The notes under the pieces: model-generated
Database searches by the model: none
The model's input: only the letters and a program-made list of their open reading frames with translations
What the model was told of the DNA's origin: nothing
Shown here: positions 27,505 to 36,554 of the stretch, piece after piece
Layout: each line of letters begins with the position of its first letter
Numbering within the stretch: the first letter of the stretch is position 1
Assembly (NCBI GenBank): GCA_900544605.1
Contig: UQVP01000002.1
Span: 1-64,000 of the forward strand
Length of the DNA stretch: 64,000 bases
Origin: an uncultured Mycoplasmatota bacterium
GTDB taxonomy: Bacteria; Bacillota_I; Bacilli_A; RF39; UBA660
Reading direction: 5' to 3'
Translations under genes and position numbers: made by a program

Positions 27505-28896
27505 ATTAAAGTTTTTACTTGCAAATAAAGAAGTAATAAAAATGGTGAAATATGCTACATCTTTCATATAGAAAATACTTTCTGTGTGACAAGATAATAT
27601 AATAATTACAAGAAGCATAATAGAAAATAAATTTTTGTTTTTTAATAAATAATATAAAATAATTGTAAAAAATATAAGCATTCCTAGAATTCCAATTTCT
27701 GCTCCTAGTTGATAATACATATTGTGGGGGTAAAGATATCTTGATGTAGTATCAAAGCTTTTATCTTTAATATAATCACTAGCATTTTGATTTTCATATA
27801 TATAATTATAAGAACCAATTCCAATTCCTAGAGTAGGATTAGATTTCATTATATTTTTTGCTACAGATTTAAAATATTTTCGACTGTTTAATGAATAATC
27901 TATATTTTCAATTAGTTGTATATCATTGCCTTGTTGATTATCGCTACTATTAGTTTGATTTGGATTTTGTTCAATACTATTGTTTCCGTTATTTGAATTA
28001 TTGTCAACTTTAATTATAAAAATGTTAAAAATAGGCTTAGTGATCTTTGATAAAATGTTGGTATGTGTTTTATTGTCTATTTTATAAACAACATCTTCAA
28101 AGTATTTAGCAGTAGCGCTATATAGATAATTTTGACCAGGAATTATAAATGAAAGTAAGATCATCAAGATTATTAATATTGATATATGTTTTCTCTTTTT
28201 TATAAAGAAATAAATTATCATAATAAAATAAACAATTAATATTATAATTTGTGATGTTCTGCAAAAAGTAAAGAAAAGGTTTAAATTTGCAAGACAGAAA
28301 GCTATAATTACTAAAGCTTTATTTATCAAATTATTTTTTAATAGAAATAAACAATATAGAATGTTAATTAATAAATATTTATCATATATTGTTGCAATAT
28401 AGAAAGTAGAGTTAATTCTTCCTCTTGCTCCAGGATATTTTTCTATACCATTTAAATTTATTCCTAATTTAAATATATATTGTAATACTCCAATAATACA
28501 CACAAATATTAAAAGGTATATAATGCTATAGTTAATTATTTTTTTTTGTTTTTGTGAAAATTCAATTTGGTTTAGTATATATAGAAAGTAAATCATTAAA
28601 CTAAATTTTATAAAATTAGAAACATTGTATATTTTATTGCAAATGGAAAAATTCCAAGATAGAAATAATATTACAATAAATATTAACGATAATACGCTAA
28701 TAAGATTTAACTTATATTTATTTTGTCCTTTACTATCATAGACTAAACAACCAAATAATGATATTGGTAAAATATAATTTATAATTGTTGCTAGTTTAGA
28801 AATATGTAAAAATGTATTTAATTGTTCATTACCTAACAAAGGTAATAAAATAATATTTAATATTAATAGTATAAAAGTTTTCTTAGTGATTTTCAT
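27487..28896 (-). CDS. O-antigen polymerase/ligase-like membrane protein (Wzy/WaaL type)
   Basis: A 469-aa polytopic protein with about ten helices. The large extracytoplasmic loop is around 270-370 and is rich in Asn, Gln and Ser. After it come NPTLGIGIGSYNYIY and RYLYPHNMYYQLGAEIGILGMLIF, the GxGxGS and PHNxYxxxxxExG patterns of the O-antigen ligase/polymerase family (Pfam PF04932). It would join glycan repeat units on the outer face of the membrane. It is the only minus-strand gene of the locus, with an AAAGAGGTGCG site upstream of the ATG. Confidence 0.9.
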   Translation of the reverse strand: MKITKKTFILLILNIILLPLLGNEQLNTFLHISKLATIINYILPISLFGCLVYDSKGQNKYKLNLISVLSLIFIVILFLSWNFSICNKIYNVSNFIKFSLMIYFLYILNQIEFSQKQKKIINYSIIYLLIFVCIIGVLQYIFKLGINLNGIEKYPGARGRINSTFYIATIYDKYLLINILYCLFLLKNNLINKALVIIAFCLANLNLFFTFCRTSQIIILIVYFIMIIYFFIKKRKHISILIILMILLSFIIPGQNYLYSATAKYFEDVVYKIDNKTHTNILSKITKPIFNIFIIKVDNNSNNGNNSIEQNPNQTNSSDNQQGNDIQLIENIDYSLNSRKYFKSVAKNIMKSNPTLGIGIGSYNYIYENQNASDYIKDKSFDTTSRYLYPHNMYYQLGAEIGILGMLIFFTIILYYLLKNKNLFSIMLLVIIILSCHTESIFYMKDVAYFTIFITSLFASKNFNKKDKN

Positions 28897-29076
28897 AACG
28901 CACCTCTTTTAAAGTATAACATAACTGATTATTAAAAACAAATATTAGTTTTTAGTTTCTGTATATTTTTGTAAAATGCAGAAAAATCAAAACTTTATTC
29001 TGTAAAGTAGGAAAATAATATTTTTTATATTATTGTAAATAATATATAACGTGTTATAATTAAATAGGTGGTATGA

Positions 29077-30999
29077 ATGAAAAAAAATAAAAAAATGAAA
29101 TGGAATATTAGAAAAGTAGTTGGGGCAGCAACATTACTATTTAATTTAGTGTTGACTATTCTTTTATTAGTGTTAAATGTTCTTCCAATGAAATATTTAA
29201 TCCCTATCATTGTTATATTTATTGGGATAGATGCTTTAATAGTATTATTTGGTTTTATTAAAAAACTAAAGAAAAAAGGAAATATCATTTATATAGTTTT
29301 AAATGTATTGTGGTGTTTAATTTGTATATTTGGTTCCTTTTATTTATTCAAAACTATTAGTTTCATGGGAGGATTAGGGTCTTCTAATGAAAAAACAGAG
29401 AATTATTCTGTCATTGTTTTAAAGGATAGTTCTTATGAAAAAGTTGAAGATATAAAGAACAAAGAAGTTGGTATTGTTTCTTATCAAAGTGAAGGAAAAG
29501 ATAAAGCAAAAGAACATTTAAGTTCTAAAGTAAGTGTTAATTACAAAGATTTTGAAACACCACAAGACTTAGAAAATGCTTTATTAGATAAAGATATCGA
29601 TGTCATTATGGTTGAAGATTCTTATGTTGAAATGTTCAAAGAGATAAATGAAGATTTCGAATCTTTAACAAAAGTTATATATACATTTTCTGTTCAGATG
29701 AAGGCGGAAGATATATCAAAAGATGTTAGTGTAACAAAAGAACCATTCAGTATCTATATAAGTGGTATTGATACTTATGGTAAAATTAGTTCTGTATCAC
29801 GTAGTGATGTTAATATGGTGGCAACAGTTAATCCTAACACTAACCAAGTATTATTGATATCAATTCCTCGTGATTATTATGTTAAATTGCACGGCACAAC
29901 TGGTTATAATGATAAATTAACTCATGCCGGTATATATGGTGTTGATATGTCAGTTAAAACAATTGAAGATCTTCTTGGTATTAATATAAATTACTACGTT
30001 AAGGTAAATTTTAGTAGTGTTATTAAAATAGTAGATGTTTTAGGTGGTGTTGATGTATATTCTGAATATACTTTCAAATCTTATTCGGGATATAATTTTA
30101 CAAAAGGATATAATCATATGAATGGTGAACAAGCTTTAGATTTTGCTCGTACACGTAAAGCATTTGCGTCAGGAGATAGACAAAGAGGTAAAAATCAACA
30201 AGCTGTTATAGAAGCATTAATTAGAAAATGTTCTAGTGCTTCAGTTATAACTAAATATAGTTCATTATTAGATAGTTTAAGCGGAAGTTTTCAAACTAAT
30301 ATGAGTACTAAAGAAATTACTTCTTTAGCTAAATATCAGTTAGATAAAATGCCAGAATGGACTGTAAAATCAATTTCATTAGATGGTGGAGATTCATATA
30401 ATTATACATATAGTTATGGACGATCTAAATCATATGTAATGACACCTTATGAATCAAGCATTAAAGAAGCACAACAAGCATTATCAGAAATATTAGGTGG
30501 TGCTGTTCAAGAAAGTTCTTATAGTAAAGTTTCAAATGTTAAAACACCAAGTACAAATAAAAATTCTAATAGTAATTTGTCTACAAATAATAGTAGAGAT
30601 AATCAGGTATCAACAGAACCAACAATAAAACTAAGTAGTGATGATATTACTATAGAAGTAGGAGAAATAACTACTTTAACAGCAACTGTGACAAATAGTA
30701 AGGAAAGCGTTAGTTGGTCATCTAGTGATACTAGTGTTGCTAGTGTAAGTAATGGAAAAATAACACCAATAAGAGCAGGAACAGTTACTATTACTGCAAA
30801 AGTTGGAAATAAATCTGCTACTTGTATTGTTCGTATTAATAAGAAACAAGAAGAGAAAAATCCTCTTCAGCCAATATTACCAAGTGAAGAAGAAAAAATT
30901 ACAGGAGAAAATGGTAGTTCAAGCAATAATGAAAAAAATACAGAAAGTGAAACTACAAATTCTTCAAATGAAAAAAATAATGAAGATACTCAAAGTTAA
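29077..30999 (+). CDS. LytR-CpsA-Psr (LCP) family glycan ligase with C-terminal Ig-like domain
   Basis: A 640-aa membrane protein. Three N-terminal helices (about 15-110) are followed by a small substrate-binding-protein-like domain (about 115-210, YSVIVLKDSSYEKVEDI and KEVGIVSYQSEGKD), then the LCP domain (about 225-470: FSIYISGIDTYG, SRSDVNMVATVNP, LISIPRDYYVKL, LTHAGIYG, ALDFARTRKAFASGDRQRGKNQQ). LCP enzymes transfer lipid-linked glycans to peptidoglycan. A BIG2-type Ig domain (about 520-590) and a Ser/Asn/Glu tail follow. TTGTAA and TATAAT (29055-29060) lie upstream. It sits in the glycan locus, as expected for the attaching enzyme. Confidence 0.93.
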   Translation: MKKNKKMKWNIRKVVGAATLLFNLVLTILLLVLNVLPMKYLIPIIVIFIGIDALIVLFGFIKKLKKKGNIIYIVLNVLWCLICIFGSFYLFKTISFMGGLGSSNEKTENYSVIVLKDSSYEKVEDIKNKEVGIVSYQSEGKDKAKEHLSSKVSVNYKDFETPQDLENALLDKDIDVIMVEDSYVEMFKEINEDFESLTKVIYTFSVQMKAEDISKDVSVTKEPFSIYISGIDTYGKISSVSRSDVNMVATVNPNTNQVLLISIPRDYYVKLHGTTGYNDKLTHAGIYGVDMSVKTIEDLLGININYYVKVNFSSVIKIVDVLGGVDVYSEYTFKSYSGYNFTKGYNHMNGEQALDFARTRKAFASGDRQRGKNQQAVIEALIRKCSSASVITKYSSLLDSLSGSFQTNMSTKEITSLAKYQLDKMPEWTVKSISLDGGDSYNYTYSYGRSKSYVMTPYESSIKEAQQALSEILGGAVQESSYSKVSNVKTPSTNKNSNSNLSTNNSRDNQVSTEPTIKLSSDDITIEVGEITTLTATVTNSKESVSWSSSDTSVASVSNGKITPIRAGTVTITAKVGNKSATCIVRINKKQEEKNPLQPILPSEEEKITGENGSSSNNEKNTESETTNSSNEKNNEDTQS

Positions 31000-31014
31000 G
31001 TTGAGTATTTTTTT
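30986..31014 (+). terminator. Terminator after the LCP gene
   Basis: ATACTCAA (30986-30993) pairs with TTGAGTAT (31001-31008), followed by TTTTTTT. Confidence 0.9.
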
Positions 31015-31123
31015 TAACATTAACTATAATTTTTATACTTTTTTTGATGTGTAAAATTGAATTATATTGATCTTAATTCTTGTTTCTTATGTGCTTATAT
31101 GTTATTATATTATTGGTGATATA

Positions 31124-31594
31124 ATGACAAAGGTTCTTTTTATTTCAAGTACTGGTGGACATTTAGACGAAATGTTACAGTTAAAAGAAATGTTTAAAAA
31201 ATATGATTTTCATATTATAACAGAAAAAACAAAATCAAATATGGGATTAAAAACTAAATATCCACACAGGGTTAATTATTTAGTTTATGGAACAAAAGAT
31301 CATAAATTAACTTATCCTTTTAAATTATTATATAATTGTTTTAAATCTTTATTTCTATATATTAAAATTAGACCAAAATTTATTATAACAACAGGAGCTC
31401 ATACTGCAGGTCCTATGTGTTGTATAGGAAAATTATTTGGTTCAAAAATTATTTTTATTGAATCTTTTGCCAACATACACACTAAAACTATAACAGGAAG
31501 ACTTGTATATAAATTTGCTGATTTATTTATTGTGCAATGGGAAAGTATGTTAGAATTATATCCTAATGCTGTTTATGGAGGTTGGATTTTTTAA
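31124..31594 (+). CDS. PssD/Cps14F-type glycosyltransferase subunit (Alg14-like)
   Basis: A 156-aa protein. ATG at 31124, after TTGGTGAT, is preferred to the in-frame start at 31067, which would add an unrelated hydrophobic stretch. The sequence VLFISSTGGHLDEMLQLK, TTGAHTAGPMCCIGKLFGSKIIFIES and GRLVYKFADLFIVQW matches the membrane-recruiting half of the two-part Alg13/Alg14-like transferase. It works with the next gene to add the second sugar of a capsule or exopolysaccharide repeat. It overlaps that gene by one base (TAATG). Confidence 0.92.
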   Translation: MTKVLFISSTGGHLDEMLQLKEMFKKYDFHIITEKTKSNMGLKTKYPHRVNYLVYGTKDHKLTYPFKLLYNCFKSLFLYIKIRPKFIITTGAHTAGPMCCIGKLFGSKIIFIESFANIHTKTITGRLVYKFADLFIVQWESMLELYPNAVYGGWIF

Positions 31595-32076
31595 TGATAT
31601 TGGTAACACTAGGTACTCAGGACAAGCCATTTACGAGATTGCTTGATGCTGTACAAGAACAAATTAATAAAGGAAATATAAAAGATAGAGTGGTAGTTCA
31701 AGCGGGATGCACAACTTATAATAGCAGTGATATGGAAATATTTGATTTAATTCCTAAAGATGATTTTGAAAAATTAATAAGTGAATGTGATTTATTAATC
31801 ACACATGGTGGCGTTTCTTCAATTTTAACAGGATTAAAAAATAATAAGAAAGTAATTGCAGCAGCGAGATTAAAACAATATGGTGAACATACCAATGATC
31901 ATCAATTACAAATTATTGAAAATTTTACTAAAAGTGGATATATATTAAGTGTAGATGATTTTGCAGATTTAGGTAAAATTATAAAAAAAGCAAAAAATTT
32001 TAAACCAAAAAAATATAAGAGTAATACTAAAAATATGGTTAAATTAATAGAAAATTTTATAGATAGCTATAATTAA
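31594..32076 (+). CDS. PssE/Cps14G-type glycosyltransferase subunit (Alg13-like)
   Basis: A 160-aa catalytic half of the PssD/PssE pair. The ATG at 31594 overlaps the pssD stop; a TTG at 31582 is possible but gives four extra residues not seen in the family. Motifs are ILVTLGTQDKPFTRLLDAV, CDLLITHGGVSSILTGLKNNKKVIAAARLKQYGEHTNDHQ, which is the UDP-sugar-binding region shared with MurG-type enzymes. It would be held at the membrane by the partner protein. Confidence 0.92.
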   Translation: MILVTLGTQDKPFTRLLDAVQEQINKGNIKDRVVVQAGCTTYNSSDMEIFDLIPKDDFEKLISECDLLITHGGVSSILTGLKNNKKVIAAARLKQYGEHTNDHQLQIIENFTKSGYILSVDDFADLGKIIKKAKNFKPKKYKSNTKNMVKLIENFIDSYN

Positions 32077-32108
32077 ATTTTTCTATTATTATTGAAAGAG
32101 GTGTGGGT

Positions 32109-34661
32109 ATGAGTAAAAACTTCAAAAAAATCTTAATTCTTTTTTTAACTTTATTTTTATTCTATTTTGCAATAGGATTAGTTTTTTCTTATTTTTTAAA
32201 TACTCTTGATTATTATAATATTTTTTTTGGATCTGATAGTAATCGTGTCTTTATTGATTTAACAGTAAGAGTAGCTAATCATTATAGAACTAGTGTTCAT
32301 CCGTTGTTTGTTATTTTATTTCAACCATTAGTTAAAATACTTAACTTTGGTTTAAATAATAGTATTTTATCATCTCTAGCACTTCAAAGTTTTTTCAATG
32401 CTGGTTCTCTAACTATAATTTATTTGTTTTTAGAAAAGATAAATTTAAATAATAAAGTAAAAAAATCTCTATTTTTAATAATGACTATTTCCTTTGGGCA
32501 GATAGTTTACTCTGCAACCTTGGAAACTTACCCATTTGCGCAATTCTTTTTAATTTTATTGTTTTATTTTGCATATTGTAAAAAAGATAAAACTTTGTTG
32601 CTTAGAGATTATATTATCTTTACTCTATTAGGTGTAGGTTGCTTATCTGTAACTTTAACAAATTATTTTGTATATTTATTAGTAATGTTTTATATAATAT
32701 TTTTTAATGATAAATCCGGTAAAAAAATAATTAATAAATTAAGCATATTATTTTTGTGTATTTTGGCTTCTTTTGGAATAACTGTTGTTTTATCTGAGTT
32801 ACAAGCTGTTTTATTTCCAGATTCTAGTCTATTCTTCTTAGATAATTTAAAAGCTATATTTATGCATTCATCTGAAGAACTTAACTATGTAGAAAAGTTT
32901 TCTTTGCTTTCTGTAGTAAGACAGATAAAAACAGTTTTCTCGTATAGTTTTATATCTCCAAAAGTTGGTTTGATATTTGATGAAACTAATATGGTACTAA
33001 ATTTTGATTCAATGTATTTTATAAATAAATTAATTGTTATTTTTACTATTTTATTAATAGGAATATTGATAGTTAATTTTGTAAAAAAAGAAAAAAGAAA
33101 TTTAATGAAACATAGTTTTTTTCTTCTTTTAATAGTTAGTTTTGCGTTTAATTTTTGTTTACATCTTTTTTATGGTAATAATGAAGGTTTCCTTTATATT
33201 TTACATTATCAATTTCTTTTAATTTTAATTACTGCTTACTTAATACAATTCGTTGATAAAAAGTATCAAAAATTTAGTGAAATTGTTTTGCTTACCTTTT
33301 TAATGCTAGAACTTATTTTAAATTCAATATCGGTATTTAAAATGTTTGATTTATTAAAAAATGTATATGAGATTAGAATGAATATTGATTTAGTATTACT
33401 TATAATTTATATAATTTGTAGTTATATTATAATTTGTTTAGCAGGTATCCCTAAAAAGTGGAAAATAGCTTCGTGTATAATTTTGACTGTGATTTTGGCT
33501 TTTACATTTAATAAGATAGATTATACTTTAAAAACAAAAAATGAAATGTTGAATTATATAGATGCCACATATGAAAAACAATATGATTTATATTCAAATC
33601 AACTTGAAAAACTAAAAAACGAGTATAATGTAAATGTTGCTTACAATAATAGTGATAAATTATACTTGTTTGGCATGGGAAACAGAAAAAAATTACTTTA
33701 CACCAATGGAATATTATATGATTTAAAAAATAAAACAATTTTATATAACTTTTATCCTATAGGTGAAATGATAATTCCAAATATGTATACAGTATCTTTA
33801 AAAGATAAAAATGGAAATAAATATGTTATATATGAAAATGAAGATGGTATCTATTTAAAAACAAATGATGAAGATAAGGTAAGTTTGGATGATAGTGAGA
33901 AAATTAATTTACCAGATTTTAATAATTTTAAATATTCTGAAATTTTGAAAGTACTGCATCAAGAAATTTTATTTAATATAGATAATAATGAATTAAAACC
34001 TAATATACTAGTGTATGATAATGGTTGGTATCGCGATGCGATGATGGGTGCGATGGTACTTGAAAAAACCTTTAATTTGAATTTAATTAAACCTTGGGTT
34101 GATAGAATTAATAATATATATGATGAACAAAACGGAACAAAAGAAGCTGACAATTTAGGAGAACTTTTATATTTGATATCAGTGACAAATAGTAGTAATC
34201 CAATTATAAATGAAATTTTTTCTGAAGTAGAAAGAATAAAAAATGAAAATAATACAAACTATATAATAGGATCCACAGATAATCAAATTTTAGCATACTA
34301 TCCAACAGCAGTTTTAAAGTTTGCTTTAGAAAGAGGAAATTATGATGCTTTTGTTGAGCTACCTAAAGAATATGATAATTATACTAGTTTAGTGTGGTTT
34401 TATGATAAAGATAAAAATATCAATGCTGATATTGATGATATTCAATTTCCTTATTTAGGATGGGCTAGATATCATACGAACAAAAAGAGCAACTTATATA
34501 TTTGCGATAGTTTATATCCACTTAGTTATGAAAAAAATGCTGCTTTTGCTGATTATAAAAAATTAGATGAAAATATTAATTTTTATAAAGAAAACAGTAT
34601 CTCACCAACTCACGTATGGGATGCTGCCGAGAAATTTTTGCTTTTATACGAGGTACAATAA
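32109..34661 (+). CDS. Large GT-C-like membrane protein with extracytoplasmic C-terminal domain
   Basis: An 850-aa protein. ATG at 32109 follows AAAGAGGTG; a GTG two codons earlier is less likely. About 10-13 helices fill residues 1-480. An early SVHPLF-containing loop after the first helix, with acidic residues (FGSDSN), recalls GT-C glycosyltransferases that use polyprenyl-phosphate sugars. The remaining 370 residues are soluble and presumably outside, with DNGWYRDAMMGAMVLEKTFN and THVWDAAEKFLLLYE, a helical-repeat look like an alpha/alpha-barrel sugar enzyme. Just downstream lie a HAD phosphatase and a UbiA enzyme, which could make its lipid-linked donor. Confidence 0.7.
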   Translation: MSKNFKKILILFLTLFLFYFAIGLVFSYFLNTLDYYNIFFGSDSNRVFIDLTVRVANHYRTSVHPLFVILFQPLVKILNFGLNNSILSSLALQSFFNAGSLTIIYLFLEKINLNNKVKKSLFLIMTISFGQIVYSATLETYPFAQFFLILLFYFAYCKKDKTLLLRDYIIFTLLGVGCLSVTLTNYFVYLLVMFYIIFFNDKSGKKIINKLSILFLCILASFGITVVLSELQAVLFPDSSLFFLDNLKAIFMHSSEELNYVEKFSLLSVVRQIKTVFSYSFISPKVGLIFDETNMVLNFDSMYFINKLIVIFTILLIGILIVNFVKKEKRNLMKHSFFLLLIVSFAFNFCLHLFYGNNEGFLYILHYQFLLILITAYLIQFVDKKYQKFSEIVLLTFLMLELILNSISVFKMFDLLKNVYEIRMNIDLVLLIIYIICSYIIICLAGIPKKWKIASCIILTVILAFTFNKIDYTLKTKNEMLNYIDATYEKQYDLYSNQLEKLKNEYNVNVAYNNSDKLYLFGMGNRKKLLYTNGILYDLKNKTILYNFYPIGEMIIPNMYTVSLKDKNGNKYVIYENEDGIYLKTNDEDKVSLDDSEKINLPDFNNFKYSEILKVLHQEILFNIDNNELKPNILVYDNGWYRDAMMGAMVLEKTFNLNLIKPWVDRINNIYDEQNGTKEADNLGELLYLISVTNSSNPIINEIFSEVERIKNENNTNYIIGSTDNQILAYYPTAVLKFALERGNYDAFVELPKEYDNYTSLVWFYDKDKNINADIDDIQFPYLGWARYHTNKKSNLYICDSLYPLSYEKNAAFADYKKLDENINFYKENSISPTHVWDAAEKFLLLYEVQ

Positions 34662-34662
34662 T

Positions 34663-35214
34663 ATGAATGTTTATGATTTCGATAAAACTATTTATAGAGG
34701 AGATAGTAGTATAGATTTTATTTTATATTTAACTAAAAAACATCCATCATTATTAAAATACTATCCAAAAATTTTTTATACATTTATTAAATATAAGTTA
34801 AAAAAGTGCCCTAAAATTGAGTTTAAAAGTAGTTTTTTTATGATGATTAAGGATATAAATTTAAAAAAAGAAATTAATTTATTTTGGAATGAAAATATTA
34901 ATAAAATTAAACCATGGTATTTAGAAAATAAGAAAGCAAGTGATTTAATTATTTCAGCTTCTCCATTGTTTTTAGTAACAAAAGCATGTGAAATATTAAA
35001 TGTTAAATGCATTGCTTCAGAAGTTGATGAAAGAACTGGTAAATATATTAATAACTTCTATGGTGAAGAAAAAGTAAAACAATTTAAGAAAATATATCAA
35101 AATAAGCAGATAAACAAATTCTATTCTGATTCTGTAAGTGATATATATTTAGCCAAAATAGCAAAACAAAGTTATTTAGTAAAAGGAAATAAAATTAGAA
35201 AGTGGGAGATATAA
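34663..35214 (+). CDS. HAD-superfamily phosphatase (SerB-like, HAD-IB)
   Basis: A 183-aa cytoplasmic enzyme. ATG at 34663 gives MNVYDFDKTIYRGDS, placing the nucleophile motif DxDKT at the N-terminus; the longer upstream reading only overlaps the previous gene. Motif II is IISASP and motif IV is YSDSVSD. The length and motifs fit HAD-IB phosphatases. It is 1 bp after its upstream neighbour and 1 bp before the UbiA gene. HAD-UbiA pairs and fusions are known, and the phosphatase would remove the 5-phosphate from a polyprenyl phosphoribose. That substrate is inferred. Confidence 0.88.
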   Translation: MNVYDFDKTIYRGDSSIDFILYLTKKHPSLLKYYPKIFYTFIKYKLKKCPKIEFKSSFFMMIKDINLKKEINLFWNENINKIKPWYLENKKASDLIISASPLFLVTKACEILNVKCIASEVDERTGKYINNFYGEEKVKQFKKIYQNKQINKFYSDSVSDIYLAKIAKQSYLVKGNKIRKWEI

Positions 35215-35215
35215 G

Positions 35216-36061
35216 ATGAAAGAATATATTAAATTAATGCGACCAAAGCATTATATAAAGAATTTATTAATTTTTATTCCACTAATTTTCAGTTCAAATT
35301 TATTTAATTTATCTATTTTAAAAAATAATATATTAGGTTTTGTTTGCTTTTCTTTATTAGCTTCAATTGTTTATATAATTAATGATATCAATGATTGTGA
35401 AAGCGATAAAAAGCATCCTATAAAGAAAAATAGACCAATAGCAGCAGGAAAAGTATCAAAAACGCAAGCTGTCATTTTAGCAATATTTTTAATTTTAATT
35501 ATTGTATCGATTTATCTTTTAGGAAGAATAAATATAATTTCAAGTATACTTTTAGTATTATATTTGTTGTTGAATATCTTGTATTCGTTAGGATTAAAAA
35601 ATATTCCGATTTTAGATGTTTTAATACTAGTTAGTGGCTTTGTTATTAGAGTTATATATGGTTCTTTAATAACTAATGTTATTACTTCAAATTGGTTATA
35701 TTTAACAATTATTTCATTTTCATTTTATCTTGGCTTTGGAAAAAGAAGAAATGAAATTTTAAAGAATAAATCAAATAGTAGAAAAGTATTAATGTATTAC
35801 AACAAAGATTTTTTAGATAAAGTTATGTATATGTTTTTAGGTTTATTTATTGCATTTTATTCTCTATGGTCAATTAGTGTTTCATCACCATATATGATTT
35901 ATACAATATTTTGGGTAATTACAATTTCTCTTAAGTATTCTTTGGACATAGAAGGGGAATCCTTTGGCGATCCTGTTGATGTCTTGACGAATGATAAAAC
36001 TTTAATAGTACTATGTGGTCTTTATGGACTAACCATATTTGCACTACTATATATATTATGA
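35216..36061 (+). CDS. UbiA-family polyprenyl-phosphate phosphoribosyltransferase-like protein
   Basis: A 281-aa membrane protein with about eight to nine helices. The first aspartate motif, NDINDCESD (56-64), is followed by KKHPIKKNRPIAAGKVS, which closely follows the pattern of mycobacterial DPPR synthase (decaprenyl-phosphate phosphoribosyltransferase, Rv3806c) and differs from quinone prenyltransferases. The second motif region carries GFGKRRNE and, in the last loop, DIEGESFGDPVDVLTND. The probable reaction is PRPP plus polyprenyl phosphate giving polyprenyl-phosphoribose-5-phosphate. It is the last gene of the locus. Confidence 0.88.
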   Translation: MKEYIKLMRPKHYIKNLLIFIPLIFSSNLFNLSILKNNILGFVCFSLLASIVYIINDINDCESDKKHPIKKNRPIAAGKVSKTQAVILAIFLILIIVSIYLLGRINIISSILLVLYLLLNILYSLGLKNIPILDVLILVSGFVIRVIYGSLITNVITSNWLYLTIISFSFYLGFGKRRNEILKNKSNSRKVLMYYNKDFLDKVMYMFLGLFIAFYSLWSISVSSPYMIYTIFWVITISLKYSLDIEGESFGDPVDVLTNDKTLIVLCGLYGLTIFALLYIL

Positions 36062-36144
36062 TTAACAGTTTAAACAAATAATAAAACTCTAAAAAAAGAT
36101 TAAAAATTTGCGGAAAATTATATAATTTAATTGGTGATAAAAAA

Positions 36145-36249
36145 ATGAAATTTTTAAAGAAAATGATATTAAAACCTTTAAGATGGATATTTCATAAAAT
36201 AGAGAAAAAAATCCCGATGGACTGGGGATCAGATGATAATATGTTGTAG
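36145..36249 (+). CDS. Possible small basic peptide, 34 aa
   Basis: ATG at 36145 preceded by TTGGTGATAA and a TATAAT-like box (36121-36126), ending TAG at 36247. The N-terminal two-thirds is basic and amphipathic (KFLKKMILKPLRWIFHKIEKK), and the tail is acidic. This start context is the same as for several real genes here. No family is recognised. It could be a membrane-active peptide or spurious. Confidence 0.4.
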   Translation: MKFLKKMILKPLRWIFHKIEKKIPMDWGSDDNML

Positions 36250-36356
36250 AAGAACTAGACATTTTACTATATTTATGGTACATTAATTACGCGTAAGTGA
36301 TTATGTTATGCATTTATGCATATAATAACACTGCTACTTGTAGTAATAAAAAGCTA

Positions 36357-36424
36357 GTGATTCACACTATAAGAGGAACTTAAAAAAGAAGTGATTCCGG
36401 CTATAACAGGAACTTAAAAAAGAA
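36357..36424 (+). repeat. Tandem pair of 34-bp imperfect repeats
   Basis: Copies at 36357-36390 and 36391-36424 both begin GTGATTC and end GGAACTTAAAAAAGAA, with four mismatches in the first half. They lie in noncoding DNA that also has a hairpin at about 36304-36331 (TGTTATGCAT with its near complement) and ends in a terminator, so they may be part of a small RNA. Confidence 0.75.
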
Positions 36425-36452
36425 ACTAGAAAGCAAACTCTAGTTTTATTTT
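36423..36452 (+). terminator. Terminator of an unannotated transcript
   Basis: AAACTAGA (36423-36430) pairs with TCTAGTTT (36439-36446), followed by ATTTTTA. No coding gene lies directly upstream, which suggests a noncoding transcript from about 36250 or readthrough from 36145-36249. Confidence 0.75.
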
Positions 36453-36554
36453 TATGATAGAAAATTTTCAGTAAAATTTAAAAAGTATTGATAAACTTTT
36501 GCTCGTTTTGATACAATTATTATTATAAAGCAACAATTTTATGTTATGATGATT

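Noticed and set aside
30803..31054. Lys-rich forward frame overlapping the end of the LCP gene
   Set aside because: It overlaps the Ig-like domain and tail of a clear gene and passes through its terminator.
36357..36424. Two adjacent 34-bp repeats as a CRISPR array
   Set aside because: The copies abut with no spacer, only two exist, and no cas gene is in the window.
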